Numbered from the stretch's first letter, positions 50,561-63,463 are shown. The stretch is DNA of 64,000 nt from Micrasema longulum (GCA_022494885.1 JAGVSM010003951.1:203206-267205), one strand, 5' to 3'. Notes: generated from the sequence alone by a model not told the origin. Numbers and translations are program-made.

Positions 50561-51585
50561 GGATTTTTTTTTTGCTAATTTCATTATTTTCATTATTCTA
50601 TGTCCGCTCCATAGTTGGAGCATATGGTGCCCACAAAGATCCTCCAAGCATCTCTGTCGGCTGCCTGCCCTTGTACACCCTCCCAAGTCAGGTTCGCGTC
50701 CCGTAGTTCTGACACGAACTGCCGACGAACAGTCAGCAGTGGACGTCCAGGACGTCGAGAATCTGATGCCTTGTAAAGTAGGCAAGCGTGGTTAAGGCTC
50801 TCAGGAGGCATCCGCAGCACATGGCTAAGCCAACCGTATCACCTCCGCTTGATGACAGTTGTCCCCGGAATTTGCTGCGTCCGTTCTCTTATTACTTCAT
50901 TTCTCACAAAATCAAACCACCCCACACCCAAGATTCTTCTGAGACACCTATACTCAAAACTCAGGATTTTGCTGCTTGAGGCCCTAGTGAGGTTCAACGA
51001 TTCGGATCCATAGAGGAAAATAGGTGTTATACAGGCGTTATAAAGGTGGCATCTTTAGACAGCTTCTATACTATTAAATGTGGCGTCTGCTATTCCTTGC
51101 CGTACTCCCAGTTCTTTTTGAAAGCTGCCGTTTTCCGTAACATGTACTCTCTTAGAAATTTAAAACTCTCGACCCTTTCGATAACATGGTTTGACAGAGT
51201 CAGAGGATTTTGGGCATCAACGTATGAAGTGTTATATAGTACATAGGTTTTTGCAATATTGATTTTTAAACCCATGCATACGGAGTACCTATTTAGGCTA
51301 TCTACAGTGACATGAAGACCCCTGACTGAATCGTCAATTATAACCGCATCATTGGCATACTCTAGGTTGCAGAGTTTTCGGGAGGAGATGCAAATTCCTC
51401 GATCTAATGGAATTGTCTTCCTTAAGGTAAAGTTCATAAGGATTATAAAAAGGAAATGTGCAAGTACGCAACCTTGACGAACTCCAGTGGTGACCTCAAA
51501 CCAATCTATGACAACATCCTTGATTCTGATTCGGCATTTGCTATTTGAGTGAATTGCTTTTTAAAGGGTGATTTTGCTAAAGCAG
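50561..51585 (-). pseudogene. LINE RT (family L4), antisense, broken
   Basis: The - frame 51437-51090 includes CNLEYANDAVIIDDSVRGLH (decayed YADD box) and VCMGLKINIAKTYVL, then HVIERVESFKFLREYM. Farther on, LRMPPESLNHACLLYKASDS, RRPGRPLLTVRRQFVSELRD and DRDAWRIFVGTICSNYGADI end the protein near 50593. The layout matches an endonuclease-RT LINE; the clade is probably RTE-like. It directly abuts SINE S3. Confidence 0.75.
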
Positions 51586-52399
51586 TCCTAAACTAAAGAT
51601 ATAAATTTATTTAATTTTGGAAAATGTTTTACTTAAAAAATATAATTAAGGAAATTATTTAACTGCAAGCTTTTCATATATTTTTTCAAACATCTGAACA
51701 TCAGAATATTTTTTTTTGCTTGAAGTAACACGATGTTACATCACCGCGTACAAAGGAATTTTGAAGAACAGAATTTTAAGATTCTTAGAAAGAAAAAAGG
51801 CGCAAAGAAAACATTTTATTTGTTTTTAATACGCTTTTTCACATTTATAATTGAATGTTTGAATTTCATTGTGCTATACAATAGAAGCGAAATTTCTTTT
51901 TGAAACAGAACACAAAACGGATAAAATGAGATTCTTTTGTAATTTCAAATTGTGATTAATGATCCAATATTCGTGGAATAAGCCTTATGTTGGTTGTTTT
52001 TTTTTGTAGATTTCTGTTAAATTAGCAAGCGGGAGTAATTTATATCAATCGTAAAACACAAACATGTTATAACTTAATTTCGCGACCTTTCTCTTTATAA
52101 GCTCCAATTTATTAGGATCATCAAATAAACGATATTTTTTTCTTTTCGTAGGAAACTGTATAACAAAAAAATAACCCTTATAAATAAATTTAAGACATTT
52201 TTTCAACAGAGATAAATCTGTTAAAAAATCGTAAAAAAATGAGACTGGACCGCTGTGCACTTGAAAATCACGAGCCCACTGCGTGATATCGCATAATTGG
52301 GACATTTCACACCACCGAGAGTACTCGCTAAATTTAAATAATGATTTTGATTAAATTATCATTTAAATCTCTTTTATTAAGTTTTACTATATTATTTAA
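51586..52399. other. intergenic or intronic, nothing recognised
   Basis: A+T-rich. The 86-codon - frame at 52045-52305 has no recognisable motif and is not supported. Confidence 0.35.
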
Positions 52400-52568
52400 A
52401 CCGGGTTGTAGTGCCGTGGCTAGCGTTGCGGACTCATAAATTAAAGGTTCGAGGTTCAAACCCCACTCAACTCCAACTTGATTTTCACTTTCTAAAGGTG
52501 AGTTATTTACAACTCGTTGAAAATGGTCACCAAAATTGCAATATTTGAGTAAATTTTAAGAATGCTAA
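52400..52568 (+). mobile_element. SINE S1
   Basis: ccgggttgtagtgccgtggc, gcgttgcggactcataaatt and gaggttcaaaccccactcaa, with the family body ttcactttctaaaggtgagt and aactcgttgaaaatggtcac. Confidence 0.75.
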
Positions 52569-53663
52569 CATTCAATTTTTGAAAAAATATATATTAACCG
52601 AAGCGTTTTTACTGATATATTTTTTAAAGTAATTAACCATGGAGTTTTATAAAAAAAATTAATTATTATCAAATTTAAATATGTACCAACGAATCTTTAA
52701 AATGTCAGTCCACTATAATTTTACCGTGCCGTTTAGATTAAGATGATATGTGCGAAATAGGCTATTCTCCGTCGGGTATCACGCAGCTACATAGTTTGTT
52801 TATTTGGAAATTCTTGTAATAATGAACAGACTATAAAACGTTAGTTCGTAACACCTTAAGAGGAAACGCGGTCTCATTTTCCTTTATACAAACATATTCT
52901 TGTATTTTCTCCCTGGATTATGACACTAGTGCATTAATTCTTTTACACACTTAAGATATTTACCATTCTTCTTTTTTTTCGGTGTCTTGTCGGTCTCCCC
53001 GACGTTGGCGATCACTTCAGCGAAAGCATTTCTGCACCTCACCGTTTTATTTTATTTACCATTGGCGTGTCTTTACTGTTTTGCTTTTTTGACAAATTGT
53101 TTCTAAAGGGAGCTAACATCATTTAAAAACTCCTGAAATCATGCAGTTATATCTGCCGTATTTTATGAACAAAAATTTCGGGATTTTATTTAATTTTATG
53201 TTTTTCTACGAGAAATAGTGCAGAAAAAAAAAAGTCTAGGCATGAGCAGAGTTTGTGATCTATCAAAAAGTGGTTAAGCGATCGGTTTACACTTTGTAAT
53301 ATTTACCAGCCCTCAAAAGTCATGACGCTTAACTGATGCTCAAACGTTCAGTGATGCCCAACGTTTATTGAGTCGTTTTTTGACCGCCAGCCGGGTGTGA
53401 CGTGAGCTTGACGTTTAGAATCGAAACCAAAATCCCTGTTTGTGTCGTGGAAACGCGTGAAAATCATTCTGAAAAACATTTTAACAATAATGCTGTACCT
53501 TTTCATTGGGAATAATTTGTTTATCAGTGATTGACAAAGCTTTAAATGATTTATTACGTAGTAGAAGAAATGTTTATTTCAAATGTCAAACCATGCTTAG
53601 CGGCACAAAAACGAAGTTCTAACAGGGATGCGGTTGTATGAATCCGGGTTTAAAAACATAATT
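52569..53663. other. intergenic or intronic, no supported gene
   Basis: Only a decayed family A scrap (aaagtctaggcatgagcaga, ggtttacactttgtaatatt at 53231-53309) is recognised. Confidence 0.4.
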
Positions 53664-53930
53664 CATCATCATCATTATTCCCTTTCCGCACCCAATGGTG
53701 CATAGGGCACTGCATTGGTACACTAATTGTTGCGTATCTTGATATTTTTTTTGTTACATGGAGGTAAGATGATCACTTTCACGCTTCAGGTACCAGTCCA
53801 GGCACTATGAAATATTCTAGTGTGAAAAACATCTTTCAAATAAAAATTTCATATCATCCATGTCGGGAATCAAACCCGAGACCTCTCGCATGGTAGGCAA
53901 ACGCGCTGATCATCACGCCACGAGGCCGAC
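53664..53930 (-). mobile_element. SINE S2, near-complete antisense copy
   Basis: Antisense head at the right (cgtggcgtgatgatcagcgc), B box gggtttgattcccgac, and tail gcaccattgggtgcggaaag at the left. Confidence 0.8.
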
Positions 53931-54351
53931 ATTTAAATATGATAATTATTATTTTAGTTTTCCGCAACATTCAGTAAAAATAAATAATTTTTGTGGAAAA
54001 AATCTAATTGGGATTAATCGAAAACAAATGTTGTTTGGAAACATTTAATTTTAAACTTTTTTATGTACCGAAAATGGATATTCTCGCATCTTTTATGGTG
54101 TATACATTCTCGTCAAATGCAGCCCAGGTATAAAAACAGACTCGGTAAGTATGGGAACGTTTTCGTATAACTGTTTTTTTTTTAAATATTTTTATTTATA
54201 TGGCTCGTATATGTGTACGAGTATGATAGGCCGATGAGCGATATATATTGTTGTTATTTTTTTTATGTATCAGAAATAGCATTTTCAGCAGTTTTTAATC
54301 GCACTTAAATTGTGGGTTTAACTCGAAACTGGTTGACATAATTAAACAATT

Positions 54352-55200
54352 TAAAAAAAAAAAAAAAATTTATTTAAATTTTATTGATAAACCTTTACGG
54401 GTTACATACATTTAACAAAATGTTTTCACTTTTAAAATTCACATTCTACTGTTAATAATAATATTTTTAACATCTTTTGTTTAGTTTTGTCTGGTAGTTT
54501 ATTGTATAATTTCAGTCCATGGTTTATAAGTCTCGATTGTAGTTTTCTCGTTTTAAAAGATTGTATATGATATTTTTCTGATATTCTCGTATTGTGTTCA
54601 TGTTTACTACAATTTTTTTCAAGTTTTAATTCTTCGTCTACCATTACATCAGTGGCTAATTTATGATTAAATTTTAAAGATTCTAGTTTAAAGAGTTTAG
54701 ATACGTTTAGTTGTTTAGTTTTTTCAAAAACTTCTTTAGTTGCTGTTAGATAGGGAAGGTCATATACTAACTTTAATATTTTATTTTGCTGTCTTTGTAG
54801 TCTGTTTATGTCATTTTGATATCCTGTTCCCCATAGTAGTTGAATATAACATATTTTAGTTTTTACATATGCTTCATACATTAAATTTTTTTCCTTTATT
54901 GTAACAAAGTTTTTGATTTAAAAAAATAGACTCGATAAAGTTGCCACTTTGCTAATTAAATTGTTGATATAAATTGTCCATGTTAAATGTCTGTCTATTG
55001 TTAGTCCTAAGTATTTAACATGTTCAATTTCAGTTAGTCGTTCATTATTCATGAAAGCATCTACTTTGTGACATTTTTTCTTGATTCAAAATGGATAATA
55101 TTGCATTTTTTTTCATTAAGTGTAAGTAAGTTTGTGTTTGTCCATTTAGTCAATATAGTAAGGTCTTCGTTTATGTCATTGTTTGTTAATACGTAATTTA
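54352..55200 (-). mobile_element. CR1-like LINE (family L3), 5'-truncated
   Basis: The - frame from 54881 is open to 54432: MYEAYVKTKICYIQLLWGTG, INRLQRQQNKILKLVYDLPY, HNTRISEKYHIQ and GLKLYNKLPDKTKQKMLKIL. Before it, with breaks, HFES, ERLTEIEHVKYLGLTIDRHL and TWTIYINNLISKVA sit just downstream of the RT active site. The 3' UTR ends in an A tract (54353-54369 on the + strand as A/T). The same family is at 33265-34010. Confidence 0.8.
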
Positions 55201-55484
55201 AACAAGGTTATTTGCAACGAAAAAACAGTTCAAGTTGACAAATGTTTCTCTTAATCGACGGAAAACGCTTTACCCTTGCGGAGGCCATTAGGGGTAGTTG
55301 CATTCTGTAGAGACGTTAACTTTAAATAGGAAGCGGTTCGCTTTATGGTTCTGCTAAACTAGATTTGGCTCAATTTAAACTGACAGGAGCGCCATCTTAT
55401 AAACCAACACCAAAATGGTGCACAGATAATCGTCTAATAGCATAATACTAATTATTACAATAAATATGTCAGTATAAAGACTCA

Positions 55485-55750
55485 TTCTTTTAACACACTC
55501 ACAACATTAGATTAAAAACTAAGGGCTTTCTGTTTGTTCCCCGAATTACAAATTACTTCGGAGAGCGAACATTGAATTGCGTGGTTCCAAGATTGTTCAA
55601 TGATCTCCTACAAACCATCATCAACATGAAAGATCTTCAAATGAAAAAAAAGAACTGAAGGAATATCTTTTAGATACTTTATAGTGCCTGTTTATAAATA
55701 AATTTGTAAAATATAAATAAAATAAATGTAATGTAAACCTGTCATAAAAA
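55485..55750 (+). pseudogene. CR1/Jockey LINE C-terminal fragment
   Basis: One + frame reads HNIRLKTKGFLFVPRITNYF, GERTLNCVVPRLFNDLLQ and then ends near EYLLDTL. 'HN.R.......P..R...G..........LWN.L' is a common end of these RTs. It is preceded by unrelated sequence and followed by an A+T-rich UTR. Confidence 0.65.
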
Positions 55751-56208
55751 AAATGTGTCCCACCGAAAAGTCTTTAGACTAAGTTGGTAACAAATTCTTT
55801 TATGCATTTTTAAAAATTAAATAAACGCTGCTCTGCAGCGCTGAAACTGAAAATAATATTATAATAATAAAAATACCAGTCTGACGATGTCGGTCACGAT
55901 GAAACCCGGTCACTGGTAAAAAAAATATAAATAAAAGTGGAATAAAACTATAAAGTATTTTTATTATTGTTATTAAAATGCATTTCCACCAAGAAATGTT
56001 TGTAGGAAAACTCAATATAAAAATAAAAATAAAATAATTCAATTTACAAATATTCTTTTTAATAAATGACAGAATGACACTTAAAAACATCCCTCTCCAT
56101 ACCTAAATTTCTCAGCCTACTTTTACTATTTGATAAAAAAGACACGGGATTTGTGTGTTTTAAAAAAAAATCATTTATTCCTCAATTTTAATGGTATCTC
56201 CTAAAAAT

Positions 56209-56396
56209 CATCTATTCGCAACTAGTGGTACTCCAATAGCAACGTATCTGGATCATTTTAATGGAAGGTGAGGAGATTAGTCTTACGCTCTAGGCAAATC
56301 CAGAACGATGAATTATTGCACAAAAGAACAATATTTGAATCTTACGACCTCAAGCATAATAGGAAAACGCGTCAACCACTACACCACGTGGCGGAC
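56209..56396 (-). mobile_element. SINE S2, old decayed copy
   Basis: gcaacgtatctggatcattt, gaggagattagtcttacgct and caaccactacaccacgtggc preserve the family order with many substitutions. Confidence 0.5.
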
Positions 56397-56545
56397 TTAT
56401 CTCCACAGTAATTTACTATTTTTTGTAGGTTAGGTATTTGTGTTTTTAAAAAAGGTTCTTTAAATTAGTACGTACATAACGTAAGTACTAACTAAAAGAA
56501 CAAAACAAAACCTTTTTACTCATTATTAGCTAACTTTTAATTAAC

Positions 56546-57356
56546 CACTGGTGCATAGAATTAAAAACAGTCCAGCAGAAGCGTAGAATCATATTTGAAT
56601 ACATCGTACTGTGTCCAATAATTATCCCACTATGCCTTAATTTTGCTGCGCGCATTTGTGATGCCGCCTCGTAATGTTGAACGATGGGAAAAATATAATT
56701 ATTACACAAATGTAAGGTTAAAAAAGCCATCTGTTAATTTCTTTCAAATTTTATTGTGTACGCGGAAATATTGATTGACACAACAAGGTAGATAAGTAAA
56801 GAATTATTTCATATGAGTAATTGAATTAATGAACTTTAAACTTAAAAAATAAAACGAATTTTATTTGACATAAAACGGATATTTTTATATCATGTTAAAA
56901 AATGTTTTATATTTTAAAGATAATGTCGGTCAAATGTCTACGATAGAGTTGTTTAATCCGAGATCTGATTTTCATTAGCTGAGCAAAGTAGGGTAAACAA
57001 AATTACTACCCTGGCAACACAAACGAAACGTTTATTTGTTTCTTCGACAATCTGACAGATGGAAAAATAATTCAATTTTCAAGTAATGCATTTGTTACAC
57101 ACACATTCATTTGCTTTTTACACATGAAATTGTTTTTTTTTTTTTTTTTGCATCCTGGTTTTTTAAGATCCTAGCAGTATTTCTACACTTTAAAAGAACA
57201 CAACACGGAATTTTTGCATTCAAATCAGGAGTTGTGAACTGAGCGACGTCTACAAAAAAAAAAATGGGTAACCTACTCATTTATAAGTAGTTTAGTCGCC
57301 TTCCGTTTGATGTGCGTATGCGGTTTCTGGACTATTCTTAATTTTATGTACCGGTT
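56546..57356 (-). mobile_element. P-like element copy D, 795 bp
   Basis: The element is 56554-57348 with ends catagaattaaaaacagtcc and ggactattcttaattttatg. The flanks cactggtg and taccggtt match at 5 of 8, perhaps a mutated target repeat. The right half carries the decayed THAP exon 1 in antisense near 57125-57215 (start codon lost, tract of T inserted). Subterminal gcgtatgcggtttctggact matches the other copies. Confidence 0.75.
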
Positions 57357-57375
57357 ATTTAATAAATTATAATAA

Positions 57376-57690
57376 TGTTTTTTAAAGACTGTCAAATTTA
57401 GTGTTAATGCATTAAAATTAATAACGTTTATACATGGATGAACATATTAAGATCTCCCAAACGAAAGCCATTTTCAGGAGAAGTGTACCAGTAAAGATTT
57501 TAAGATAGAAAACAAGACTTTTTTACTTATAAGCTTCCCCTTAATTAACCCCCAGTCGTTTAAAAAATGAAAAAAAACATTTTATGAGGATTGTAAAAAT
57601 TAGTTTTAATGCATTAAAAGTAATAATTTGTGCATACAGATAAACATATGAAGTTCTCCAGAACAATAATTATTTTCAGGAGAAATGAAC
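57376..57690. repeat. two diverged tandem units, ~202-bp period
   Basis: ttaatgcattaaaa occurs at 57404 and 57606, followed in both by ataa.g.tt.tacat..a..aacatat.aag.tctcc and attttcaggagaa.tg. It begins just outside P-like copy D. Confidence 0.5.
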
Positions 57691-59199
57691 AAATTTGGAT
57701 TTTGTCTAAGGGAAGAGACTATTGCAGGAGACCGCTGCGAAATATTGCATATATTTATTTACCATTGAGCGTTATGTTTAGACGTTTATTAAAATATAAG
57801 TTAATGTAATATTTTTGGTATTGTTTATCAATATACATCCACTTTCCATTATGTTGTATTCCACCTCAATTCAGGTCTCGTAGTTTCATAAAATAAGAGA
57901 TACTTTTTTTTGTAATATGTATATTTGTGTGAAAAAAAAAAGAATTAATAAAATATATTTAAAAATGTAATTATTTTTGGCTAGAAGAGGGTTTTTTCCT
58001 TTTGGCGTTAATAATTGATTGAATTTACGAAATTAAGCCCTTTTTAATTTGTTCCTCGTTTCACCTATGTACTATAGGTAAAAGGTATGTAATTAATAGG
58101 GACGAGGTTGTCATTTTTTTAAAGTTCGAGATTAGCAAAAATTTACAAATCTGCTTTCCTTCCATACTTTTTACTTTTATTTGCTTTTTATATATTTTAT
58201 TAAATTTTTATGTTATTTTTCATTATGTATTCTTGTTTAATTTAATTTAGTACGTACTATTATTTGGCATATGATTTATTGCTCCTATTTCTTATATTTC
58301 TTACTATAGTATTGAGTGAGTTTCTAGAAGACATATCTCAATTATTATTTCAATTATGCTTTTATAAATATATTATTTTTTTGTTAATTTAAATGATACT
58401 CTTATTTTGTTTCTTTTAATACTACTATATTTAACTATTATTTTGTTGATTTTAATGATACCACTATTTTGTTTATTTGATTATGTGTGATTCTTAATTT
58501 GTATAATTTATATTTTGAAAATTATTTCTGATTATCTTTTTTGCATTGTATTCTTTGGAATTTGATTATTTATTTACCTTTTTTTCTAGATTTTTATTCT
58601 ATGTCATAATAATTTGATCTATTTAATTTTACTTTGTATTTTAATTGTTATTTATTGTGGCTTGACACGAGCATAGCCTAAAAAGCTTTAATAAGTTAAT
58701 AAATATTTAATTTTGTAATTTTGAATGAATAAATAAATAAATAAAAATTTTCGTAAAAAATAAATCCCCAACAAAATTTGACAAGAACAGAAATCGTTCT
58801 TGCTGAGGTAAGCAGGTAATTAGGGTAATGGATAGTGTGTAACATTAAATTAATTAGTTTACTATGGTTAACAAAATTTGTATAAAGAAACTTTATCTCC
58901 AAGTTAAAGGTATATACTTTGGTGATACAAACCTACCGTGGTTTTGGCAAAGTATTAGTTGAGAAAATACAATGGAGGAACAAGTTTTTGGTATGGATTA
59001 AGTTCTGTGTAAATTAGTTTTAAAATTTAACTTTTAGGTGCTATAACTTTTTCTCCCCCGGGTAAGTGTTAAAAAGCAGTTTCATAAATTTTACAAAAAT
59101 TATTATTTTGTAATTATGAAAAAAGCTGAACTATTTACTCAAGGTTGGCTGCATTAATTTCTGAAAAAAAAGTGGCATGTTATTTGTTTAGAAACAGCA
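57691..59199. other. A+T-rich stretch ending in a LINE-like tail
   Basis: The part to 58745 ends ttgacacgagcatagcctaa then a short (AAAT)n at 58727-58743, as many LINE 3' UTRs do. No RT sequence is recognised. After that nothing is seen. Confidence 0.35.
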
Positions 59200-59214
59200 A
59201 TCTAAAAAATAATT

Positions 59215-59805
59215 CATTTTATTAGTTTTACATTATTTACAATATTTGAGTTTGTCCAAATGTTTGTAGACAAAAGACTGGATTTCACCCCCTCGGAAGT
59301 CATTCAGATTAACAAATTAAAACAGGGATGGAGAATACCTCATAGAAGGGAATATTGAGTCTAGGCATTTACAGGGCTAATGACCTGTCATTGGCTGGTT
59401 TAAGTGGCCACTTTGCACACTGCGTAACATTTACCATTTCTCCTGTGTTTGAACATCAATATTTTGTCTTCAAATATTTGCCTTCAAACATTTGGACTAA
59501 GTCAAATATTGTAATAAAATTAACTGGTCCATCAAGAAGTTTAAAAATTGGAAAATTGTTTTCAGGCGTTGCCTAGTATGTGAAAAAATTCAGCCAGATG
59601 AATCTCTTCAAAACAATAAAGGTTTCAGCTCTTTAACTTCACTAACATCAACGGATGTTGAAACATAATCGAAATGGTGAATTTTACACAGTGTGTAAAG
59701 TGATCACTTATACTAGCCAATGATAGGTCATAATCCTTGTCAATGCCTATATTTCAAGATTCACATCTTTAAGGTATTCTCCATGCCTGTTAAAACTTAT
59801 AAGTT
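59215..59805. repeat. repeat family A, sense and antisense halves
   Basis: A sense half (aatatttgagtttgtccaaa, aaaacagggatggagaatac, attgagtctaggcatttaca, ggccactttgcacactgcgt) is followed by an antisense half (aggcgttgcctagtatgtga, aacaataaaggtttcagctc, acacagtgtgtaaagtgatc). Confidence 0.7.
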
Positions 59806-59974
59806 TTATATTTATTTTAATTCAACTCATTATTAGTTATATAAAAAAACTTGGCTTTGCGATAACGAAGATATCAGAATGATTTTTTTTCTAATGACAC
59901 GGTTCTATAATGCAATGCTTAAATTTTTAATGTTTTTTTATTTACTTACAATTTACCATAACCACTAATTTTCT

Positions 59975-60360
59975 TGTACGGATGCAAATCATGGTACCTC
60001 ACTAGGGCCCAAAAGAGCATACTTTTGAGTTTTGAGAATAGGTGCCTCAAAAAAAACTATGTATTCGGTGGTACGACTTCGTAAGGAATGCAGAAATAAT
60101 GCAACGGATGTAGCAACCGTCATCAGGCGGATGCAATACGACTGACTGGGCCTTACGGATGCCTCCCTAGACCATTAACCACGCTCGCCTGCTTTACAAG
60201 GCATCAGGTTCTCGCGGTCCTGGACGACCACGGCTGACGGTTCGTCGGAAGTTCATGTCTGACTTTGGAGGGCACACGGGAGTTGGCCCCAGACAGATAA
60301 GCCTCGAGAGATTTCATGAATACTATAAAGTTTACTTAGGGAGCAAGCGAGGATTAAGTA
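59975..60360 (+). pseudogene. LINE RT tail (family L4)
   Basis: The frame opens with LYGCKSWYLTRAQKSILLSF and ENRCL, a typical pre-terminal motif ('LYG.E.W......'), then shifts. ALRMPP, then ARLLYKASGSRGPGRPRLTV and RRKFMSDFG match the antisense copy at 50561-51585. Confidence 0.7.
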
Positions 60361-60861
60361 CGTATTTTATTGTATAATTTTTAGGTTTAATTTATATTTT
60401 TTTAATTTTTATAAATTTTATATAAAGGTATAAGGAAATTTATGTATTAAAAAAAATATAAATATTAATTAAAATATGTTAGTAACATAACTATTTGTAA
60501 AAGGCAGATTTGCCGTTTATGTTAATAAACACACCCAGCCTCCGAGCGGGCTGGGTGTGAATTATAGTTCCTCTCTGCAACTTTAGTTTAAAATACACAA
60601 ATATGTGTTAAATTGTTATAAACATTGAGTTAAGTCGCCAAGGTGTGGACATGCTTTAAACAAAGAGTGAGTTAATTAATTTAAAGCATTGTTTTATAAA
60701 CGTTATTATGTTCAACGCTTTGTTCTAACCTATCCTAACCGAAATATATTCAAACGCCACAAACTCTAGTGATTTTATAACTGTGCTTCTGCTAAAACTG
60801 TTTAAAAAAGTGTTTATTTGTGAAGATAAAAAAAAAAACGATTTCTGTAAGATAAAGTTTC

Positions 60862-61579
60862 TACTTTCGCCGCGCGTACTCGTGAAGTCTTCGGGTAATG
60901 TTGCTTGATGGGAAAAAAAATCATAACACATATGTAAGGTAAAAAAAAGTAATCTGTTAATTTTTATAAAATTTTATTGTGCACGCGAAAATATTGATTG
61001 ACACAACAGAGTAGATAAGTAAAGGGTTATTTAATAAGAGTAATAGAATTAATGAACTTTGAACTTAAAATATAAAACAAATATTATTTTACATAACATG
61101 GATATTTTAATAGCATGTTAAATAACATTTGATATTTTAAAGATAATGTCGTTCAAATGTCCCCCACGGCGTTGTTTAATCCGAGGTCTATTTTTTATTA
61201 GTTCTTTTCTTAGATGGGCAAAGTAGGGTAAAAAACATTCTACCCTGGCAACACTTACGAAATTTCCATTTTGTTTCTTCGACAATCAGACAAATTGAAA
61301 AATAATTCAATTTTTAAGTAATGCATTTGTTATATACACATTCATTTGCAAATTACAGTTGAAATGTAATTGCATCTAGTTTCTTTAAGATCCTAGCAGT
61401 ATTTCTAAACTTTAAAAGGACACAACACGGCATAGTTGAATTCAAATCAGGAGTTGCGTACTGAGCGACGTCTACAATGAAACTAATTGGTCAAAACGTA
61501 AACCTACTCATTAATGAGTAGTTGAGTCGCCTTCAGTTTCATGTGCGTATGCGGTTTCTGGACTATTCTTAATTCTATG
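60862..61579 (-). mobile_element. P-like element copy E, left end lost
   Basis: It matches copy C in antisense from ctttcgccgcgcgtactcgt (60862) to the intact terminus ggactattcttaattctatg (61560-61579). THAP exon 1 remains in antisense near 61355-61435 (ATGCCG on the - strand at 61435). The outer ~80 bp and TIR on the left are missing. Confidence 0.75.
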
Positions 61580-61957
61580 GTTAGGTTAGTAAAACAAAAA
61601 CAAAAGTATTTTACCTACATCAAGAAATGTTAATATTTTTTGTTTCACATTAACAGTTAAAATACATGAATAAATTTGTGTGATTAAAATATGAAGATTG
61701 GCAAAAAATACTGTCTATTAAGTAATCCTGTACTCAGCCAATGATAAATTTGCTCTAAAAAAAGACAGACCATTAGATTGATATGTTAGGTAACTGTATT
61801 TTGTATCTGCAAATAAAACCTTTTAAAGATTAACTAAATATTCAAAACACAAGTATCCATCATAAAATATTTCACAATAATAGACCTGAAATTTTGATTA
61901 AAGTCTCACTGAAATCCGCAGTGAAATGTCCGAAACAAATATAACACCTCCTTTTTC

Positions 61958-62251
61958 AGGACGAGCAAGGAACTGGAATTCCTTCTGCGCGTGCGCAGCC
62001 CCACTTGTTTGTTAGTTCAGATGCAACCCTTAAAGCGGTTGGACGTAGGTCCGATTCGTACCGAGGCTCTATTGCTTCCGAAATTTCGACGTCGCGACGC
62101 GCGTTACCAGCTTAAACACGCTAGACAACGCTAACTTTAAATTTTCACGAATAAAAACCGTTAGTGAAAAACTGTGATTATCAATATCTTATTTATCGAT
62201 GACCGGTTAATAATAATTTTTTGGTTAATTATTACACAGGATTATTTTTGG
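61958..62251 (+). promoter_or_regulatory. possible alternative first exon or promoter (weak)
   Basis: A local G+C- and CpG-rich patch (61968-62120) contains ctgcgcgtgcgcag (61985-61998), close to an NRF-1/Ewg-type site. It is followed by a gtaagt donor (G|GTAAGT, 62251/62252). An acceptor-like cctcctttttcag precedes it at 61945-61958, so it might instead be an internal exon, but the frame is not Gly-X-Y. No transcript evidence. Confidence 0.25.
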
Positions 62252-63460
62252 GTAAGTTTTTTATAATTCATAATTATAATTTTTAGATTTATAAAAAATA
62301 GCATAGTATGTAAAAACAAACAGAAATCCATTTATATACAAAAAAAAGAATCCATTAAAAAAAAATACGACGGAATAATAAAATATACATATATTATGTA
62401 GGTACATTGTTGTTTTACGGTTGATTCTAAAACAGAATAAATTTTAGTAAGTTATATAAAACAGTTTAAAAAAGTAAAACAGTAATTTAAAAAATAACCT
62501 CATTGGAGAAAAAAAATATTGCGTTGTTTTTCTTACATTAGATTTTATTTCATAAGATCAGAAACCAATCTTATAAAGTTGGATCATAATTATTTTTAAA
62601 AAAATAATAAAATCAAAAAAATAGTAGATATTCTTATATATACGAGTACATACATGCGATATGATAAAGTAATGCATAAGTTACAATTTGATCGTCATTG
62701 TAACTTTATTTAGAAGATAATCTAGTCTGTTTTTAGTTAAGTATAATTTAGATGTTTGATTATTCGGTTTGTGGTCTTGTGGCGGTATAACAGACTTTCG
62801 ATCAAAGTTCCAGGTTCACCCACTTTTTTTTATAGTTCAATTTCAATACTTCAAAACAGTTAATAAGGCATATTGAAAATTGCAACTGAATTAAAATCGT
62901 TAAGAAAATGATTAAAACCAGATATTATGTGGTTGCAACAATTAGAACGCAAATATTTTGCTTGAATATAGAAATAAAAAATGGTCAATACCTAAGTACT
63001 TTATCAAAATGCAATTTTGTGACATGATAATAAATAGGTTTAAATAAAAGGTTATTTTTAATAGGTTTAAATAAAGGTTTAAATAAAATAACCTTTTATT
63101 TACACTTCAAAAATTTACACAATTTTAGTGCTTTTAAGCCAATTTTCATTACCACTCTATTTAACTAAGTTTTGAAAACTAATTTAAATCATCAACCAAG
63201 ACAAAAAACCGTTTTCATTTTAAGTTTTTATGGTTTGTCAAAGATTTTTTTAATCGTCTATTTAATTTTTATAAATCAAGTCAGTTTTGTATTATATTTA
63301 ATTTGTGAGATTTGTGAATTTTTCCAATTTTAATAACACGCCTTTGGTTAACTTACTTATTTGTGAATAATTATTGTTTGGTACGTACAATAAGAATTAG
63401 AGGTGGTAAAAAAAAAACAGTTGTAGTTCCAAATAGGTTAAAATAATTAAATTTATTTAT
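62252..63460. other. A+T-rich, with one SINE S1 remnant
   Basis: cggtttgtggtcttgtggcg .. caaagttccaggttcaccca at 62766-62822 looks like a decayed S1 head. A local direct repeat (aataggtttaaataaa, three times) lies at 63034-63086. No gene. Confidence 0.4.
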
Positions 63461-63463
63461 TAT

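Noticed and set aside
61959..62114. collagen exon after cctcctttttcag
   Set aside because: The possible frame (DEQGTGIPSARAQP...) lacks Gly at every third residue. A promoter or first exon is the better, though weak, idea.
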